NCBI GenBank assembly: GCA_964481435.1
Contig: CAYZTH010000020.1
Location: forward strand, 1 to 16,523
Length of the DNA: 16,523 nt
Reading direction: 5' to 3'
From: JAPLYB01 sp964481435
Lineage (GTDB): Archaea > Nanobdellota > Nanobdellia > Pacearchaeales > UBA284
In this document: positions 1 through 10,126 of the stretch, one piece after another
How the letters are laid out: each line of letters opens with the position of its first letter
Position numbering within the stretch: position 1 is the stretch's first letter
Translations under genes and position numbers: made by a program
The notes under the pieces: model-generated
Databases searched by the model: none
Told to the model about the DNA's origin: nothing
What the model saw: only the letters and a program-made list of their open reading frames with translations

Positions 1-55
1 TATATTCAAATAATAATTGTACTCTGGATTTCAGATTAACCTATGATTTAGCAGA
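1..55 (+). repeat. 55-base tract identical to 7977-8031
   Basis: The first 55 bases of the window are identical to 7977-8031 in the giant gene, at the N-terminal edge of the shared anchor module. Flanking codons differ, so the identity is patchy. The match may extend left beyond the window. Confidence 0.9.
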
Positions 56-2144
56 AGGTCGGATATACATAAATGGGATTTATCTCAAGCCATCGGACTC
101 ATTTACAATAGCCGCAAAATCAAATCTCTCAATTAGGATTAATGCAACTTTCTTGACAGAAATAAAACAAGAGGAAAGCGTAATAACTACAAATGAAATA
201 AGGTCAAGATCATTAACGTCAAGTTCAAACACGTCTCTGATTCTAATATCAACGCAAGGCGGACCCTATCTTTATGAAAAAATAGGCTCTTATCCTGCTT
301 TAGTTTATCTTACGCCGCAGAACATATCTTTAGAATCTTATCTAAGAAACTTGATGGGGTCTGACATAGAAAGTGAGAACAATACCGCATATAACGTGAC
401 CTTCAACTGGAGTCTGCCTTCGAATTTGTCTGTCCAGGAGGGGAATTTGAGTCTACATTTCACAAACATAACTGAAAACGACTTGCATGAAAATAATATA
501 AATATTACCTTTACAAATTTAGAAGTTATGACTCCTGGAATGAGGATAGTATATCTCCAGGCCCAGGGCTACAACTCAACAGGAGACCTGATAAAAGATG
601 TATATAATAATACTTTATTGAACAGTTCAGCGAATATATCTTTTTTATGTTATACTGTTTCAGATGGTTATGCTGCAATGGGCTGCTGGCCATCTGACCC
701 AGATACAGTCTATTGCGGAAATGGTAAAATAGATACTGGTGAGACTTGTTTATCATGTGCTATAGATGTAGGTGCATGCCAGACCTCAGATAATGGTGGC
801 TCAGGCGGTGGAGGACTTTCTGGAGGTCAGGCACAAAAGATCTTCCAGACAAGTGAGAGATATGAACTGTTAAGAGGAAAGGAAAATAAGTTTATTGTAA
901 CTGTTGAAAATCCGTTTACAACAGCGAGTTTAGATAATGTTACAATGATTGTTTCAGGATTTTTAGCCCAGTATCTATCAATAAGTCCTGAAAACTATGG
1001 GTTGATTTCAGTTAATGGCTCGAGAAACTTTACAGTTAAGATAACTGCTCCAAATTATTTTGAAGTAGGCTCATATAATCTAACCTTTTATATAACTGGG
1101 ATTGTCAAAGTAAATAATTCTATCTCTATGTTCTCTGAAAAGAGACAGGTATTGTTGGATATCCATGATATCTCTAGACAGGGGGCTCTTGTTTTCTTGA
1201 ATAAAAGCAGAGAGATGATTCAAGAGATGAATCAGAGCAAGTTCTATGTTGGGAACTTGATTTTATTGTATGAACAAGAGCAAGATATGTTCAAAAGATA
1301 TCTTTATGAAAAAGTTAGAGACCTCTATAATAATCTGAAGAGCTTGCATGATAAAGCCTATGATTTTGAAAAGAGGGTCAAAAGACTTGAGAAAGACATG
1401 AAGGAGATTAATAGAGACGGAATTCAGACTCCTGAGACCCTTAGACTTTTGAGCTTAACAGAGGTTGCATTTTCAAGAGGAGATTATGATACTGCGATGT
1501 CAAGAATTAAGGAAGCTGAACTCTCCTACGCTGTTGAAACAAAAGGAGAGTTCTCATTTGTAAGAGTCTTGAAGAAAAACTGGCTTGCTTTATTGATCGC
1601 CCTAGTTGTTCTTGTTCTTTTAGCTTATGTTATATATTTCTGGACAAGATATGCTTGGGTGAAACAGAGCATAAGAAGAAACCTGGAAGAAGAGAGGATA
1701 TTGTTTGGACTGATGAAAACAGTTCAGCGAGATTGCTTTGATCTGGGAAAAATGGATATGGGGGAGTATCAAGATGCAATGCAACAGTATGAATTGAAGC
1801 TGAATAAAGTAACGCAGAAATTAATCGAACTTGAGACAAAGAAAGCACACTTTTTCAGGTTTAAGAATGAGGATAAAAGACTTTTAGTGGAGAGAGGAAA
1901 GCTTTTAGAACTTCTTAAAGAGACTCAGAAATTATACTTTGAGCGAGGAAAGTTTGAGACAAGCATTTATGAGAATAAGCTGAAGAGTTATGCAGGAAGG
2001 CTTTCAGATGTTGAGGAGAGATTGGCTCTGATAGAGGCACAGAAAGCGCTTAAGATGCATAGATTTTTAAGGGAGGAATTTGAAAAAGGAAAAATTCCTG
2101 AGCCAAGAGTTCCAAAACTAAATGAGAAAGATGAACAGAGGTAA
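3..2144 (+). CDS. Surface-anchored Ig-like/coiled-coil membrane protein, C-terminal 713 residues (5' end outside window)
   Basis: The reading frame is open from base 3, so the gene begins upstream; a TTG at 153 lies inside the protein and is not its start. The visible part aligns along its length with residues 1941-2655 of the next gene. In order: two Ig-like, sequon-rich domains; a Cys motif (CGNGKIDTGETCLSCAIDVG) near base 710; a Gly-rich linker near 795-830; an Ig-like domain resembling NEW3 (RYELLRG... NYFEVGSYNLTFYI); membrane-proximal helices; a transmembrane segment from about 1581 to 1645; and a basic, helical cytosolic tail of about 165 residues with two related hairpins (QRDCFDLGKMDMGEY, QKLYFERGKFETSIYE). 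Sequons are dense before the membrane segment and absent after it, which fixes the topology. Probably a surface adhesin or cell-envelope protein; the ligand is unknown. Fourteen bases separate it from the next gene, so an operon is likely. Confidence 0.85.
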   Translation, partial: YSNNNCTLDFRLTYDLAEGRIYINGIYLKPSDSFTIAAKSNLSIRINATFLTEIKQEESVITTNEIRSRSLTSSSNTSLILISTQGGPYLYEKIGSYPALVYLTPQNISLESYLRNLMGSDIESENNTAYNVTFNWSLPSNLSVQEGNLSLHFTNITENDLHENNINITFTNLEVMTPGMRIVYLQAQGYNSTGDLIKDVYNNTLLNSSANISFLCYTVSDGYAAMGCWPSDPDTVYCGNGKIDTGETCLSCAIDVGACQTSDNGGSGGGGLSGGQAQKIFQTSERYELLRGKENKFIVTVENPFTTASLDNVTMIVSGFLAQYLSISPENYGLISVNGSRNFTVKITAPNYFEVGSYNLTFYITGIVKVNNSISMFSEKRQVLLDIHDISRQGALVFLNKSREMIQEMNQSKFYVGNLILLYEQEQDMFKRYLYEKVRDLYNNLKSLHDKAYDFEKRVKRLEKDMKEINRDGIQTPETLRLLSLTEVAFSRGDYDTAMSRIKEAELSYAVETKGEFSFVRVLKKNWLALLIALVVLVLLAYVIYFWTRYAWVKQSIRRNLEEERILFGLMKTVQRDCFDLGKMDMGEYQDAMQQYELKLNKVTQKLIELETKKAHFFRFKNEDKRLLVERGKLLELLKETQKLYFERGKFETSIYENKLKSYAGRLSDVEERLALIEAQKALKMHRFLREEFEKGKIPEPRVPKLNEKDEQR
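2007..2071 (+). repeat. 65-base tract matching 9995-10059 (64 of 65)
   Basis: Covers the end of the second cytosolic hairpin in the first and second surface genes. Third codon positions are as conserved as the others, with a single C/T difference. Confidence 0.9.
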
Positions 2145-2158
2145 AAAGAGACAAAAAG

Positions 2159-5100
2159 ATGATGATGAAATTAATAGAGAATATTAGAGGAGGGCTGAAC
2201 AGTAGAGCAGAGCTAAAGAGAGTTCTGATTATCTTGGCTTTTGTTCTTTTGATATGCGTAATGCTCTTCACAGTTAAGATAACTGGCTTAGTCACTTACA
2301 GTTATGATCAAAGTTGCATGAATGATTCTGATTGCTGGAACATCAGCAATTTCTCGTATTGCCTAAATGGAACTTGTGTTGAAGATGTGGAAGAAGAAAT
2401 AAACTTGATAATCAATGAGACGAACATAATTTTAGAGAATTTAACTTTGGAAAATCTGACCTTAGAGAATGAAACAAATGTAACGATTGATAATGGGACT
2501 TTTAATGAGGCTCTTGAGACAGAGAATTTCAAAGAAGAAACAACTCAAGAACAAGCAATAATTGGCCAGCCAGTCAGGTGGAATAAAAAAATAACAATAG
2601 AAAATCCAGATGCAAAAGAAATTAGGATAAGCTTGCCAAAAGAAGCCGAGAATATTGGTGCAGAAAAAGTTAGTTCAGAAAGAGGAAAAATAAGATTAGA
2701 GACAATCGTTGATAGTGAAGACATATCTGGAGATGAAGTAAAGATAGTTGAGAAAGAAGATGTAAAAGAAGTTCTTATCAATGCAACAAGCAAAGAGTAT
2801 GAAATAAGTTATGAAACTCCTGCACCAGAATCTTTTGAAGAAAGTGTATCTAAAGTTGATAAAATAGTATTGATAAATGCCTCGGACGAATTTGGTTATA
2901 CAAATATACTCGCTTATTCCAAACTTCCTTATGAAATTTCAAATGAAGAAGTTTATCTTTATCATATACTCGGAAATGATAAAGAAAATGTTGAGTTTAC
3001 GCTTCAAGATACAGATGAAAATGGACTTTATGACCAGATTTCCTGGATTGTTTCTCATTTAAGCAATCAGACTTATGAAATAATAATTATAACAAAAGCA
3101 GAGCATTTGGATGAAAATTATACTTTTGTTTCAGATATCTATAATGAGGTTAGGGCTTTTGATAGTGTTTGGAGCGAAGAAATTCCTTCAGAGCACTATG
3201 TCCGAGTTACTTTCCAAAAAAACCTAACATCATTAAATGACATAACAATCTTTTCAAGAAAGATATCAGGAAATCCAAGAATAGAAGTTTATGAAAAAGA
3301 TGGAAAGGATATTATTGCTGAATTTAAAGATATTAAAGATAATGAATACAATAAAGTTTTATTAACAAATCTCAAGGTAGAACAGGACACATTTGACTTG
3401 AAGGTTTTAGATGGGGGTGTTGAATTTGACCACATAGTTGATCCAATTCCACAATATACGGGCGGGCTTTTGGTTTACTCTGATGGAGATATTGGGGTGC
3501 CAAAATACAGAACTTTTGACGGAACTTCTTTTGGCAGTGAGCAAAATGCAACATCCGTTGGCTCATCTGCAATAGAATGGATTCGAGTTGCTGCATGTCC
3601 TATAAGGGATGAGTGGATTATTGCAACAAGAGATGCAGGGGATATAATAACGGCGCAAGTGTGTACTGGGGCAGGAGAGAGTATATCCTGTGGCGTTGCA
3701 ACTAACATTACCATAACGGCAGGAACACATGGCTGGCGAAATTACGATGTTGCATATGAGATGTTATCTGGAGAGGCAATTTTAGTTTATGGCACTGCAA
3801 CTGCAGATGAGTTGAGAAAAGTAGAATGGAATGGAAATTCATGGGTTAATGATGAAGCAGTTACTACAACACAAACATCTGGGACGGTTTTTTGGGTTGA
3901 ACTTACATCGAGAAATAATAGCGACCAGATAGGCATTGTATATACTGACTCTGCATTTTATGATGGCGCTTATAGGTGGAATGGTACTGCTATAACTGAT
4001 GAAGCAAATTCCCAAATTAGGTCGTACGCTGCTAATAACGTGAGGAAGGCAGATGTTGCATTTGAAGGAGTATCAGGAGATATGCTTGTAATTGCGTCGC
4101 ATTCTAGTGCTGGCAGATTGTGGGTAGCTCAATTATCTGGAACAACTTGGACAATATCAGAATGGGTTGGGGGAAGTCCTTTTATGCAACCTACCTTTGT
4201 TGATATTGCGGAGGGGGATTCCAGCATAGATAAAATTAGTATTACTGCAACCTCTACTCTTACGGGCACTGCTCTTGGAGGTGCTTCATGGGATGGGGGG
4301 GCCATGGCTGCGGGTACAGCTATTGACACTTCGATGACTACTTATGCTAGCAACTATCATTTAGCCACAGTATCATACTTAAGTTCAACATATCTGGGTG
4401 TTGATGTTTATTCAGATTCAGGCGTTGCTTCTGATGATATAAACTGGTACACCATGGATAGTGTAGGAACATGGACACAACGGACAGATAATCTTAGAAC
4501 TAGGGGCGTGGCACGTCATTTACAATTATATGATTATCCGACCGCAGACAAAGTCCTTTTAATTACAGATGATGCAAATAGTGATTTATGGGCTGATACC
4601 TGGGACGGCGCTAATGTAAGTGATATTGCGTGGACAGACTTAACAGGCACTGGGGCCCTAGAAACTTCCCTTACCTCTGCTACAAGACAGCAATTTGATT
4701 TTGCATTTAGATTGGCGCCGGTGATGCAATCAATTGGTGCTTCTTTTGGTACAAACCCAATTGATAATTATAACTCCTCAAATTCATCAATAACCTTTGA
4801 TGTTGGATGCGCGAGTGATGTTGCTGTTGACACGATTCAGCTCTGGACAGATACAACCGGAACCTGGCAGGCTAATTACTCTAATTCTTCATATACAAAT
4901 AACACCTGGCTTAATGTCACGGTGAATGGGATTTCAGAGGCGCAGAATTATAAATGGGCGGTTTATTGCAATGATACTTCCAGCAAATCTTATTGGACAG
5001 GCACTAATAGAACCTTTGCAGTTGATAAAACAAATCCTCTTGCAGAATTCGGCGCAAACCCAATTGATAATTATAATACAACTAATTCATCAATAGCCTT

Positions 5101-8100
5101 TGATCTTAAATGTTCTGATAATTTTGGGGTTTCAACAATCCAATTGTGGAGCAACTGGACAGGAACCTGGTCTTCAGCTTACACCAATTCAATTTATACA
5201 AATAACACCTGGCTTAATATAACTCTAGAACAGATTCCAAGAGGAACTAATCACAAATGGGCTGTTTATTGCAATGATGCTGCTGGAAATTCAAATATAA
5301 CAATTAATAAAACTATCTATAACATAAGTTACGATATGATTGGATTATCTTCTTGCAATGATTTAATATCTGCAAATACCTTTTATTTTTTAACACAGAA
5401 CATATCTTCTGTAGGCACATGTATTAATATTTTCGCTCCAAATATCACCTTGGATTGTAATGGTTTTGCAATAAATTACTCTAATCCTGTCACAGGGTAT
5501 GGGGTTTATAGTAATTCAAGCAATACGACTCTGAAGAATTGTGTGATTTTCGAAAATAATGTAACTTCATATGGCCCTGGAATTTACTATGCCGCTGGTT
5601 CTGGGAATGGAACAATATATAATAATAATATTACCACTTTGGGCACTTATTCTCATGGAATTTATCTTACTTCAAGCTCAAAAAACAATATAACAAACAA
5701 CAATATTATGACTAATAGCAGTTATTCTTGTGGAATTAATGTTTCTTCAAGTTCAAACAATAATTTAACAAACAACCAAATTATGACCAATGGTAGTTAT
5801 GGTTATGGCATTCAATTATCTTCAAGTTCTAATAATAGTTTAATCAACAGTACTATCACAACTAATAGTAATAGCGGCACCTCTAATTATGGGGTTAGTT
5901 TATCTTCAAGTTCTAATAATAGTTTAATCAACAGTACTATCATCACCAGGAGGGGCACGGGGGTTATACTTTCATCTTTGAGCAATAACAATTATTTTAT
6001 AGATAATCATCTTGTACTTTTTGGAGTGCAGGCAGATGGTATTAGCATTAGTTCTGGTTCTTACAATAACATCACAAACAATAACATCTTTCATTGGGGA
6101 TCATCTGGGTGCAGTTTTGCCATTAACCTTGACTATTCAAACAATAGTGTATTAAATAATAATATTATGACTAATGGCAGTTGCATAAGGGGGATATATA
6201 TGAGTTCTAGTAATTCCCGCGCTATAGGAAATATAATTACGCTTACTGGCTCTTCGAGTTTTGATTATGGGGTTATTTTTATTGATGGAAATTCAAATAT
6301 TGTAGCCGATAACATTATTCAATCAACTGGCGGTACTTCTCATGGCATATCTTTTTCTGGTTCAAATAATAATTTAACAAACAATAGTGTCTTTACTAAT
6401 GGAAGTGAGAGTTATGGGATTTATTTTTCTTCAAGTGGAAGCAATAATAATCTGACAAACAATAATATTCGGACTACTGGCAGCTCTGCTTATGGAATTT
6501 ATTTTTCTTCAAGTGGTTCGACAAACAACTCAATAAAGGACACTCTTATTGATGCTTCTTCTTCTGGCGTTGCTGATATTTATTCTAGTGGAACAGGCAT
6601 CAATAATTTTACAAACTGCACGTTTGTAGATAAAAGCGTAACTTCAACGGGGAAAATAAATGTTTTGTGGTATGCGGATGTTTACGCCAATGATACTAAT
6701 GGAAATCCAATTGACCAAGTAAATGTTACAATAAAGGACGTTAATAACCTCTTGCAAAATTGGACCCTAACAAATATTTCTGGATACACTATAAGATTAG
6801 CCTTAAGGGAATATATGCAAAATTCAACAGGCATGTATTTTGACACGAATTATAATTTCAGCGGAGATGTAATAGGTGGTGGAAGTAATACAACGCAGGT
6901 GAATCTTACTGGAAATAGATTAGCGGGGATAAATCCGATTACCTTAACTTTACTTGGTCCGAGGATAAGGGCTTACTTCGGCACAAATCCAATTGATAAT
7001 GAAAATTTGACTAATTCAAGTGTTGTATTTGGAATGAAATGTTATGATGGTTTGGGTAATGTTTCTTGGATTCAATTGTGGACAAACACAACAGGAACAT
7101 GGCATGCAAATTATTCTAATTCAAGTTACCTTCCTGATACATGGTTGAATATAACTGTTGCAGGAATTCAGGACAATTTAGGCTATAAATGGGCTGTTTG
7201 GTGCAATAATACTGAAAGTAATGTTAGTTGGACAGACACCAATAGAACATTTACCGTTGATACCCTGCCGCCTGTTGCGGAATCTGGAACAAATCCGATT
7301 GATAACTCAAAACGAACTAGTTCCTCTGTGGTGTTTGATATAAAATGCTTTGATAATTTAGCGATTTATGCAATTCAGCTCTGGACAAATACAACCGGAA
7401 CCTGGCAGGCTAATTACTCTAATTCTTCATATACAAATAACACCTGGCTTAATGTTACAGTTAATGGAATTCCAGATTCCTTTAATTATAAATGGGCGGT
7501 TTATTGCAATGATACTGCGGGAAATTCGAATACAACTCTAAACAGAACCTTGAATGTTGACACCACTGCTCCTAAATTTTATGGAATATCTTGGTATCCA
7601 AATACTCTATCTGATGTTGATCCTAATGTGACTTTATTATTTAATGCGACTGTAAATGATTCAATATCAAATATAAGCTCTGTTCTTTTAAGATACTATA
7701 ATGGAAGTGAATGGAGAAATGTTTCAATGATTTTGATAAATGATTCATCTCGGTTATATCTAGTTAACTTTACAACTCAAACAACAGAAGCAAACTATAC
7801 AATAAATATCTGGGCAAATGATACCGCGGGCAATGAGAATAGCTCAGCAAATCAAACAATTAATTCATTATGGGATTGCAACTGGAGCTTGGATTCCTAT
7901 GATTTGGGAGCATTTGCAGGTTGGGATGAAAATAAGTTCTTGAATAATTTAACTATAATCAATACGGGAGACCCCCTATATTCAAATAATAATTGTACTC
8001 TGGATTTCAGATTAACCTATGATTTAGCAGAGGGGAGAATATACCTAGATGGAGATTATGTAAAACCAAGTGCAACTAAGAGAGTAGCTGCGAAGTCGAA

Positions 8101-10126
8101 TCTCTCAATTCAGATTAATGCAACTTTCTTATCGGAGATAAGGCAAGATGAAGGGATAATAACTACAAAAGAGGTTTATCAAAGATCAATTACCCCGAAT
8201 GCATCAACTGATGTTCTTCTTATATCCCTGCAAGGTGGGCCCTATCTTTATGAAGAAATAGAGTCTTATCCTACACTAGTTTATCTTACGCCGCAGAACA
8301 TAGCCTTAGAATCTTATCTAAGAAATTTAATGGGCTCTGATGTAGAAAATGAGACAAATACTGCATATAACGTGACCTTCAACTGGAGTCTGCCTTCTGT
8401 ATTATCTATACGAGATGGAAATCAAAATCTGAGTTTTACAAACATAACTGACAGTGACCCGCATAGAAATAATGTAAATATCGCCTTCACAGATCTTACC
8501 TCTATGTCACCTGGGACGCAGAGGATATACTTGTATGCTCAAGGATACAACCTAACGGGTGACTTAATAAAAGATATAGAGAATAATACTTTGTTTAATA
8601 AGAGCCTAGATATAATCTTTTTATGCTACACCGAGCCAGATGATTATCCTGCAATGGAATGTTGGCCTAGTGACCCAGACACTGTCTTTTGTGGAAATGA
8701 TAAGATAGATGCTGATGAAACTTGTGAATCCTGTGTTTGGGATGTTGGAGAGTGTCAGCAGGCCCCAGGTATCGAGGGATCTGGCGGCTCTGGTGGCGGA
8801 GGATTTTCTGGCGGACAGGCTCAAAAAGTATTCCAAACAAGCGAGAGATATGAGCTTTTAAGGGGTAAGGATAATAAGTTTATTGTAACTGTGGAGAATC
8901 CATTTGCTGGAGCAACTCTAGAAAATGTTACACTAAACGTTTCAGGATTCTTGGCTCAGTATCTATTGATTAGCCCAGACCTTATAGAAAGGATAGGAAT
9001 TAATGAGAGCAAAACCTTTACAGTCAAAATAACAGCTCCAAATTACTTTGAAGTTGGATTCTATGATCTTACTTTTTATATAAAAGGGGTCATCAAAGTT
9101 AATAGCACCATCTCTATGTTTTCTGAGAAAAGGGAAGTATCTTTAGATATCCATGATGTCTCAAGAGCAGAGGTTCTTGAGTTCTTGAATAAAAGCCAGA
9201 ATCTTATTCAAGAGATGAACCAGAGCAAGTTCTATGTTGAGAATTTGATTTCATTATACAAACAAGAACAGGATATGTTCAAAAAATATCTTTATGAAAA
9301 TGCAAAGAGTACATATGTTAGAATAAAAGACTTGCATGATAAAGCATATTATGTTGATAGGAAAGCAAAGATCTTGGAAAAAGATATGATTAGTATCAAT
9401 AGAGACGGAATTCAGACTCCTGAGACTCTAAGACTTTTGAGCTTAACAAAGGTCGCATTTTCAAGAGGGGATTATGATACCGCCATGTCAAGGATTAAGG
9501 AAGCTGAGCTGTCATATGCTCTTGAGACAAAAGGAGAGTTTTCTTTTATGAGAATTATCAAGAAAAATTGGCTTGCTCTGTTGATTACTATTATTTCACT
9601 TGCTCTTTTGGCTTATGTCCTGTATATGTGGACAAAATATGCTCTTATTAAGCAGGGTATAAGAAGAAATTTAGAAGAAGAAAGAATATTGATAGGATTG
9701 ATGAAGGTCATCCAGGGGGACTGCTTTGATCTTGGAAAGATGTCTATGGGGGAGTATCAGGATGCAATGCAGCAGTATGAACTAAAATTAAATAAAACAA
9801 CTCAGAACTTGATTGAACTTGAGACAAAGAAAGCGCATTTCTTCTGGTTCGACCATGAGGATGAAAGACTTAGAATTGAGAGAGAGAGGCTTTTAGAGAC
9901 TCTGAAAGAGACCCAGAAGTTATATTTTGAGAGAGGAAAACTTGAGACAAGAATCTATGAAACTAAGCTTAGAAGTTATGCATCAAGGCTATCTGATGTT
10001 GAGGAGAGATTGGCTTTGATAGAGGCACAGAAAGCGCTTAAGATGCATAGATTTTTAAGTAAAAAAAACTTTAAGAAAATAAAGGTTCTTAGAGTCCCTG
10101 AACCAAAAAGAAGAGGTGAAGAATGA
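2159..10126 (+). CDS. Giant cell-surface protein: beta-propeller, Ig repeats, beta-helix, C-terminal membrane anchor (2655 aa)
   Basis: Large envelope-spanning surface protein; exact function unknown. Residues 21-38 are hydrophobic (signal anchor or uncleaved signal). C53, C59, C68 and C73 form a small Cys knot, followed by an acidic NLTLE-rich stalk. Residues about 140-430 are beta-rich. About 435-855 holds W/G/Y-rich repeats typical of a beta-propeller. Ig-like repeats beginning FGTNPIDN or similar start near 861, 962, 1605 and 1707, with a fifth, divergent Ig-like domain near 1804. About 1095-1490 is an Asn/Ser-rich right-handed beta-helix (NNxLTNNxIxTNGSYGYGI pattern, NosD/PbH1-like). From about 1904 comes the anchor module: Ig-like domains, Cys motif at C2178, Gly linker at 2207, NEW3-like domain, helices at about 2332-2470, transmembrane segment about 2471-2492 and a cytosolic helical tail. 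Three ATGs in a row start the frame (2159, 2162, 2165). The ribosome site is weak: GAGGT at 2138-2142 is distant and overlaps the upstream stop. Likely an adhesin or host/cell contact protein. Confidence 0.88.
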   Translation: MMMKLIENIRGGLNSRAELKRVLIILAFVLLICVMLFTVKITGLVTYSYDQSCMNDSDCWNISNFSYCLNGTCVEDVEEEINLIINETNIILENLTLENLTLENETNVTIDNGTFNEALETENFKEETTQEQAIIGQPVRWNKKITIENPDAKEIRISLPKEAENIGAEKVSSERGKIRLETIVDSEDISGDEVKIVEKEDVKEVLINATSKEYEISYETPAPESFEESVSKVDKIVLINASDEFGYTNILAYSKLPYEISNEEVYLYHILGNDKENVEFTLQDTDENGLYDQISWIVSHLSNQTYEIIIITKAEHLDENYTFVSDIYNEVRAFDSVWSEEIPSEHYVRVTFQKNLTSLNDITIFSRKISGNPRIEVYEKDGKDIIAEFKDIKDNEYNKVLLTNLKVEQDTFDLKVLDGGVEFDHIVDPIPQYTGGLLVYSDGDIGVPKYRTFDGTSFGSEQNATSVGSSAIEWIRVAACPIRDEWIIATRDAGDIITAQVCTGAGESISCGVATNITITAGTHGWRNYDVAYEMLSGEAILVYGTATADELRKVEWNGNSWVNDEAVTTTQTSGTVFWVELTSRNNSDQIGIVYTDSAFYDGAYRWNGTAITDEANSQIRSYAANNVRKADVAFEGVSGDMLVIASHSSAGRLWVAQLSGTTWTISEWVGGSPFMQPTFVDIAEGDSSIDKISITATSTLTGTALGGASWDGGAMAAGTAIDTSMTTYASNYHLATVSYLSSTYLGVDVYSDSGVASDDINWYTMDSVGTWTQRTDNLRTRGVARHLQLYDYPTADKVLLITDDANSDLWADTWDGANVSDIAWTDLTGTGALETSLTSATRQQFDFAFRLAPVMQSIGASFGTNPIDNYNSSNSSITFDVGCASDVAVDTIQLWTDTTGTWQANYSNSSYTNNTWLNVTVNGISEAQNYKWAVYCNDTSSKSYWTGTNRTFAVDKTNPLAEFGANPIDNYNTTNSSIAFDLKCSDNFGVSTIQLWSNWTGTWSSAYTNSIYTNNTWLNITLEQIPRGTNHKWAVYCNDAAGNSNITINKTIYNISYDMIGLSSCNDLISANTFYFLTQNISSVGTCINIFAPNITLDCNGFAINYSNPVTGYGVYSNSSNTTLKNCVIFENNVTSYGPGIYYAAGSGNGTIYNNNITTLGTYSHGIYLTSSSKNNITNNNIMTNSSYSCGINVSSSSNNNLTNNQIMTNGSYGYGIQLSSSSNNSLINSTITTNSNSGTSNYGVSLSSSSNNSLINSTIITRRGTGVILSSLSNNNYFIDNHLVLFGVQADGISISSGSYNNITNNNIFHWGSSGCSFAINLDYSNNSVLNNNIMTNGSCIRGIYMSSSNSRAIGNIITLTGSSSFDYGVIFIDGNSNIVADNIIQSTGGTSHGISFSGSNNNLTNNSVFTNGSESYGIYFSSSGSNNNLTNNNIRTTGSSAYGIYFSSSGSTNNSIKDTLIDASSSGVADIYSSGTGINNFTNCTFVDKSVTSTGKINVLWYADVYANDTNGNPIDQVNVTIKDVNNLLQNWTLTNISGYTIRLALREYMQNSTGMYFDTNYNFSGDVIGGGSNTTQVNLTGNRLAGINPITLTLLGPRIRAYFGTNPIDNENLTNSSVVFGMKCYDGLGNVSWIQLWTNTTGTWHANYSNSSYLPDTWLNITVAGIQDNLGYKWAVWCNNTESNVSWTDTNRTFTVDTLPPVAESGTNPIDNSKRTSSSVVFDIKCFDNLAIYAIQLWTNTTGTWQANYSNSSYTNNTWLNVTVNGIPDSFNYKWAVYCNDTAGNSNTTLNRTLNVDTTAPKFYGISWYPNTLSDVDPNVTLLFNATVNDSISNISSVLLRYYNGSEWRNVSMILINDSSRLYLVNFTTQTTEANYTINIWANDTAGNENSSANQTINSLWDCNWSLDSYDLGAFAGWDENKFLNNLTIINTGDPLYSNNNCTLDFRLTYDLAEGRIYLDGDYVKPSATKRVAAKSNLSIQINATFLSEIRQDEGIITTKEVYQRSITPNASTDVLLISLQGGPYLYEEIESYPTLVYLTPQNIALESYLRNLMGSDVENETNTAYNVTFNWSLPSVLSIRDGNQNLSFTNITDSDPHRNNVNIAFTDLTSMSPGTQRIYLYAQGYNLTGDLIKDIENNTLFNKSLDIIFLCYTEPDDYPAMECWPSDPDTVFCGNDKIDADETCESCVWDVGECQQAPGIEGSGGSGGGGFSGGQAQKVFQTSERYELLRGKDNKFIVTVENPFAGATLENVTLNVSGFLAQYLLISPDLIERIGINESKTFTVKITAPNYFEVGFYDLTFYIKGVIKVNSTISMFSEKREVSLDIHDVSRAEVLEFLNKSQNLIQEMNQSKFYVENLISLYKQEQDMFKKYLYENAKSTYVRIKDLHDKAYYVDRKAKILEKDMISINRDGIQTPETLRLLSLTKVAFSRGDYDTAMSRIKEAELSYALETKGEFSFMRIIKKNWLALLITIISLALLAYVLYMWTKYALIKQGIRRNLEEERILIGLMKVIQGDCFDLGKMSMGEYQDAMQQYELKLNKTTQNLIELETKKAHFFWFDHEDERLRIERERLLETLKETQKLYFERGKLETRIYETKLRSYASRLSDVEERLALIEAQKALKMHRFLSKKNFKKIKVLRVPEPKRRGEE
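4835..4917 (+). repeat. 83-base intragenic repeat matching 7373-7455 (82 of 83)
   Basis: Encodes the IQLWT...TWLNV core of the first and fourth Ig-like repeats of the giant protein, 2.5 kb apart. The two Ig-like repeats nearer in position (from about 5042 and 6971) are more diverged at this segment. Confidence 0.9.
5816..5858 (+). repeat. 43-base perfect tandem repeat (second copy 5900-5942) in the beta-helix
   Basis: Two perfect copies 84 bases (28 codons) apart encode LSSSSNNSLINSTI within the beta-helix region. Other coils of the helix share the protein pattern but not this level of DNA identity, so this looks like a recent coil duplication. Confidence 0.9.
10113..10119 (+). promoter_or_regulatory. 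Shine-Dalgarno site of the 297-residue gene
   Basis: GAGGTGA lies three bases before the ATG at 10123, within the last codons of the giant surface protein. It is the strongest ribosome site in the surface-protein cluster and, with the ATGA stop/start overlap, supports coupled translation of the pair. Confidence 0.75.

Noticed and set aside
153..2144. Start of the first gene at the TTG at 153
   Set aside because: The frame is open to base 3 and the upstream codons match the paralogous protein residue for residue, so 153 is internal.
5441..6650. Possible CRISPR-like or satellite repeat array
   Set aside because: The repeats are in frame, vary in length and spell beta-helix coils; there are no regular spacers.
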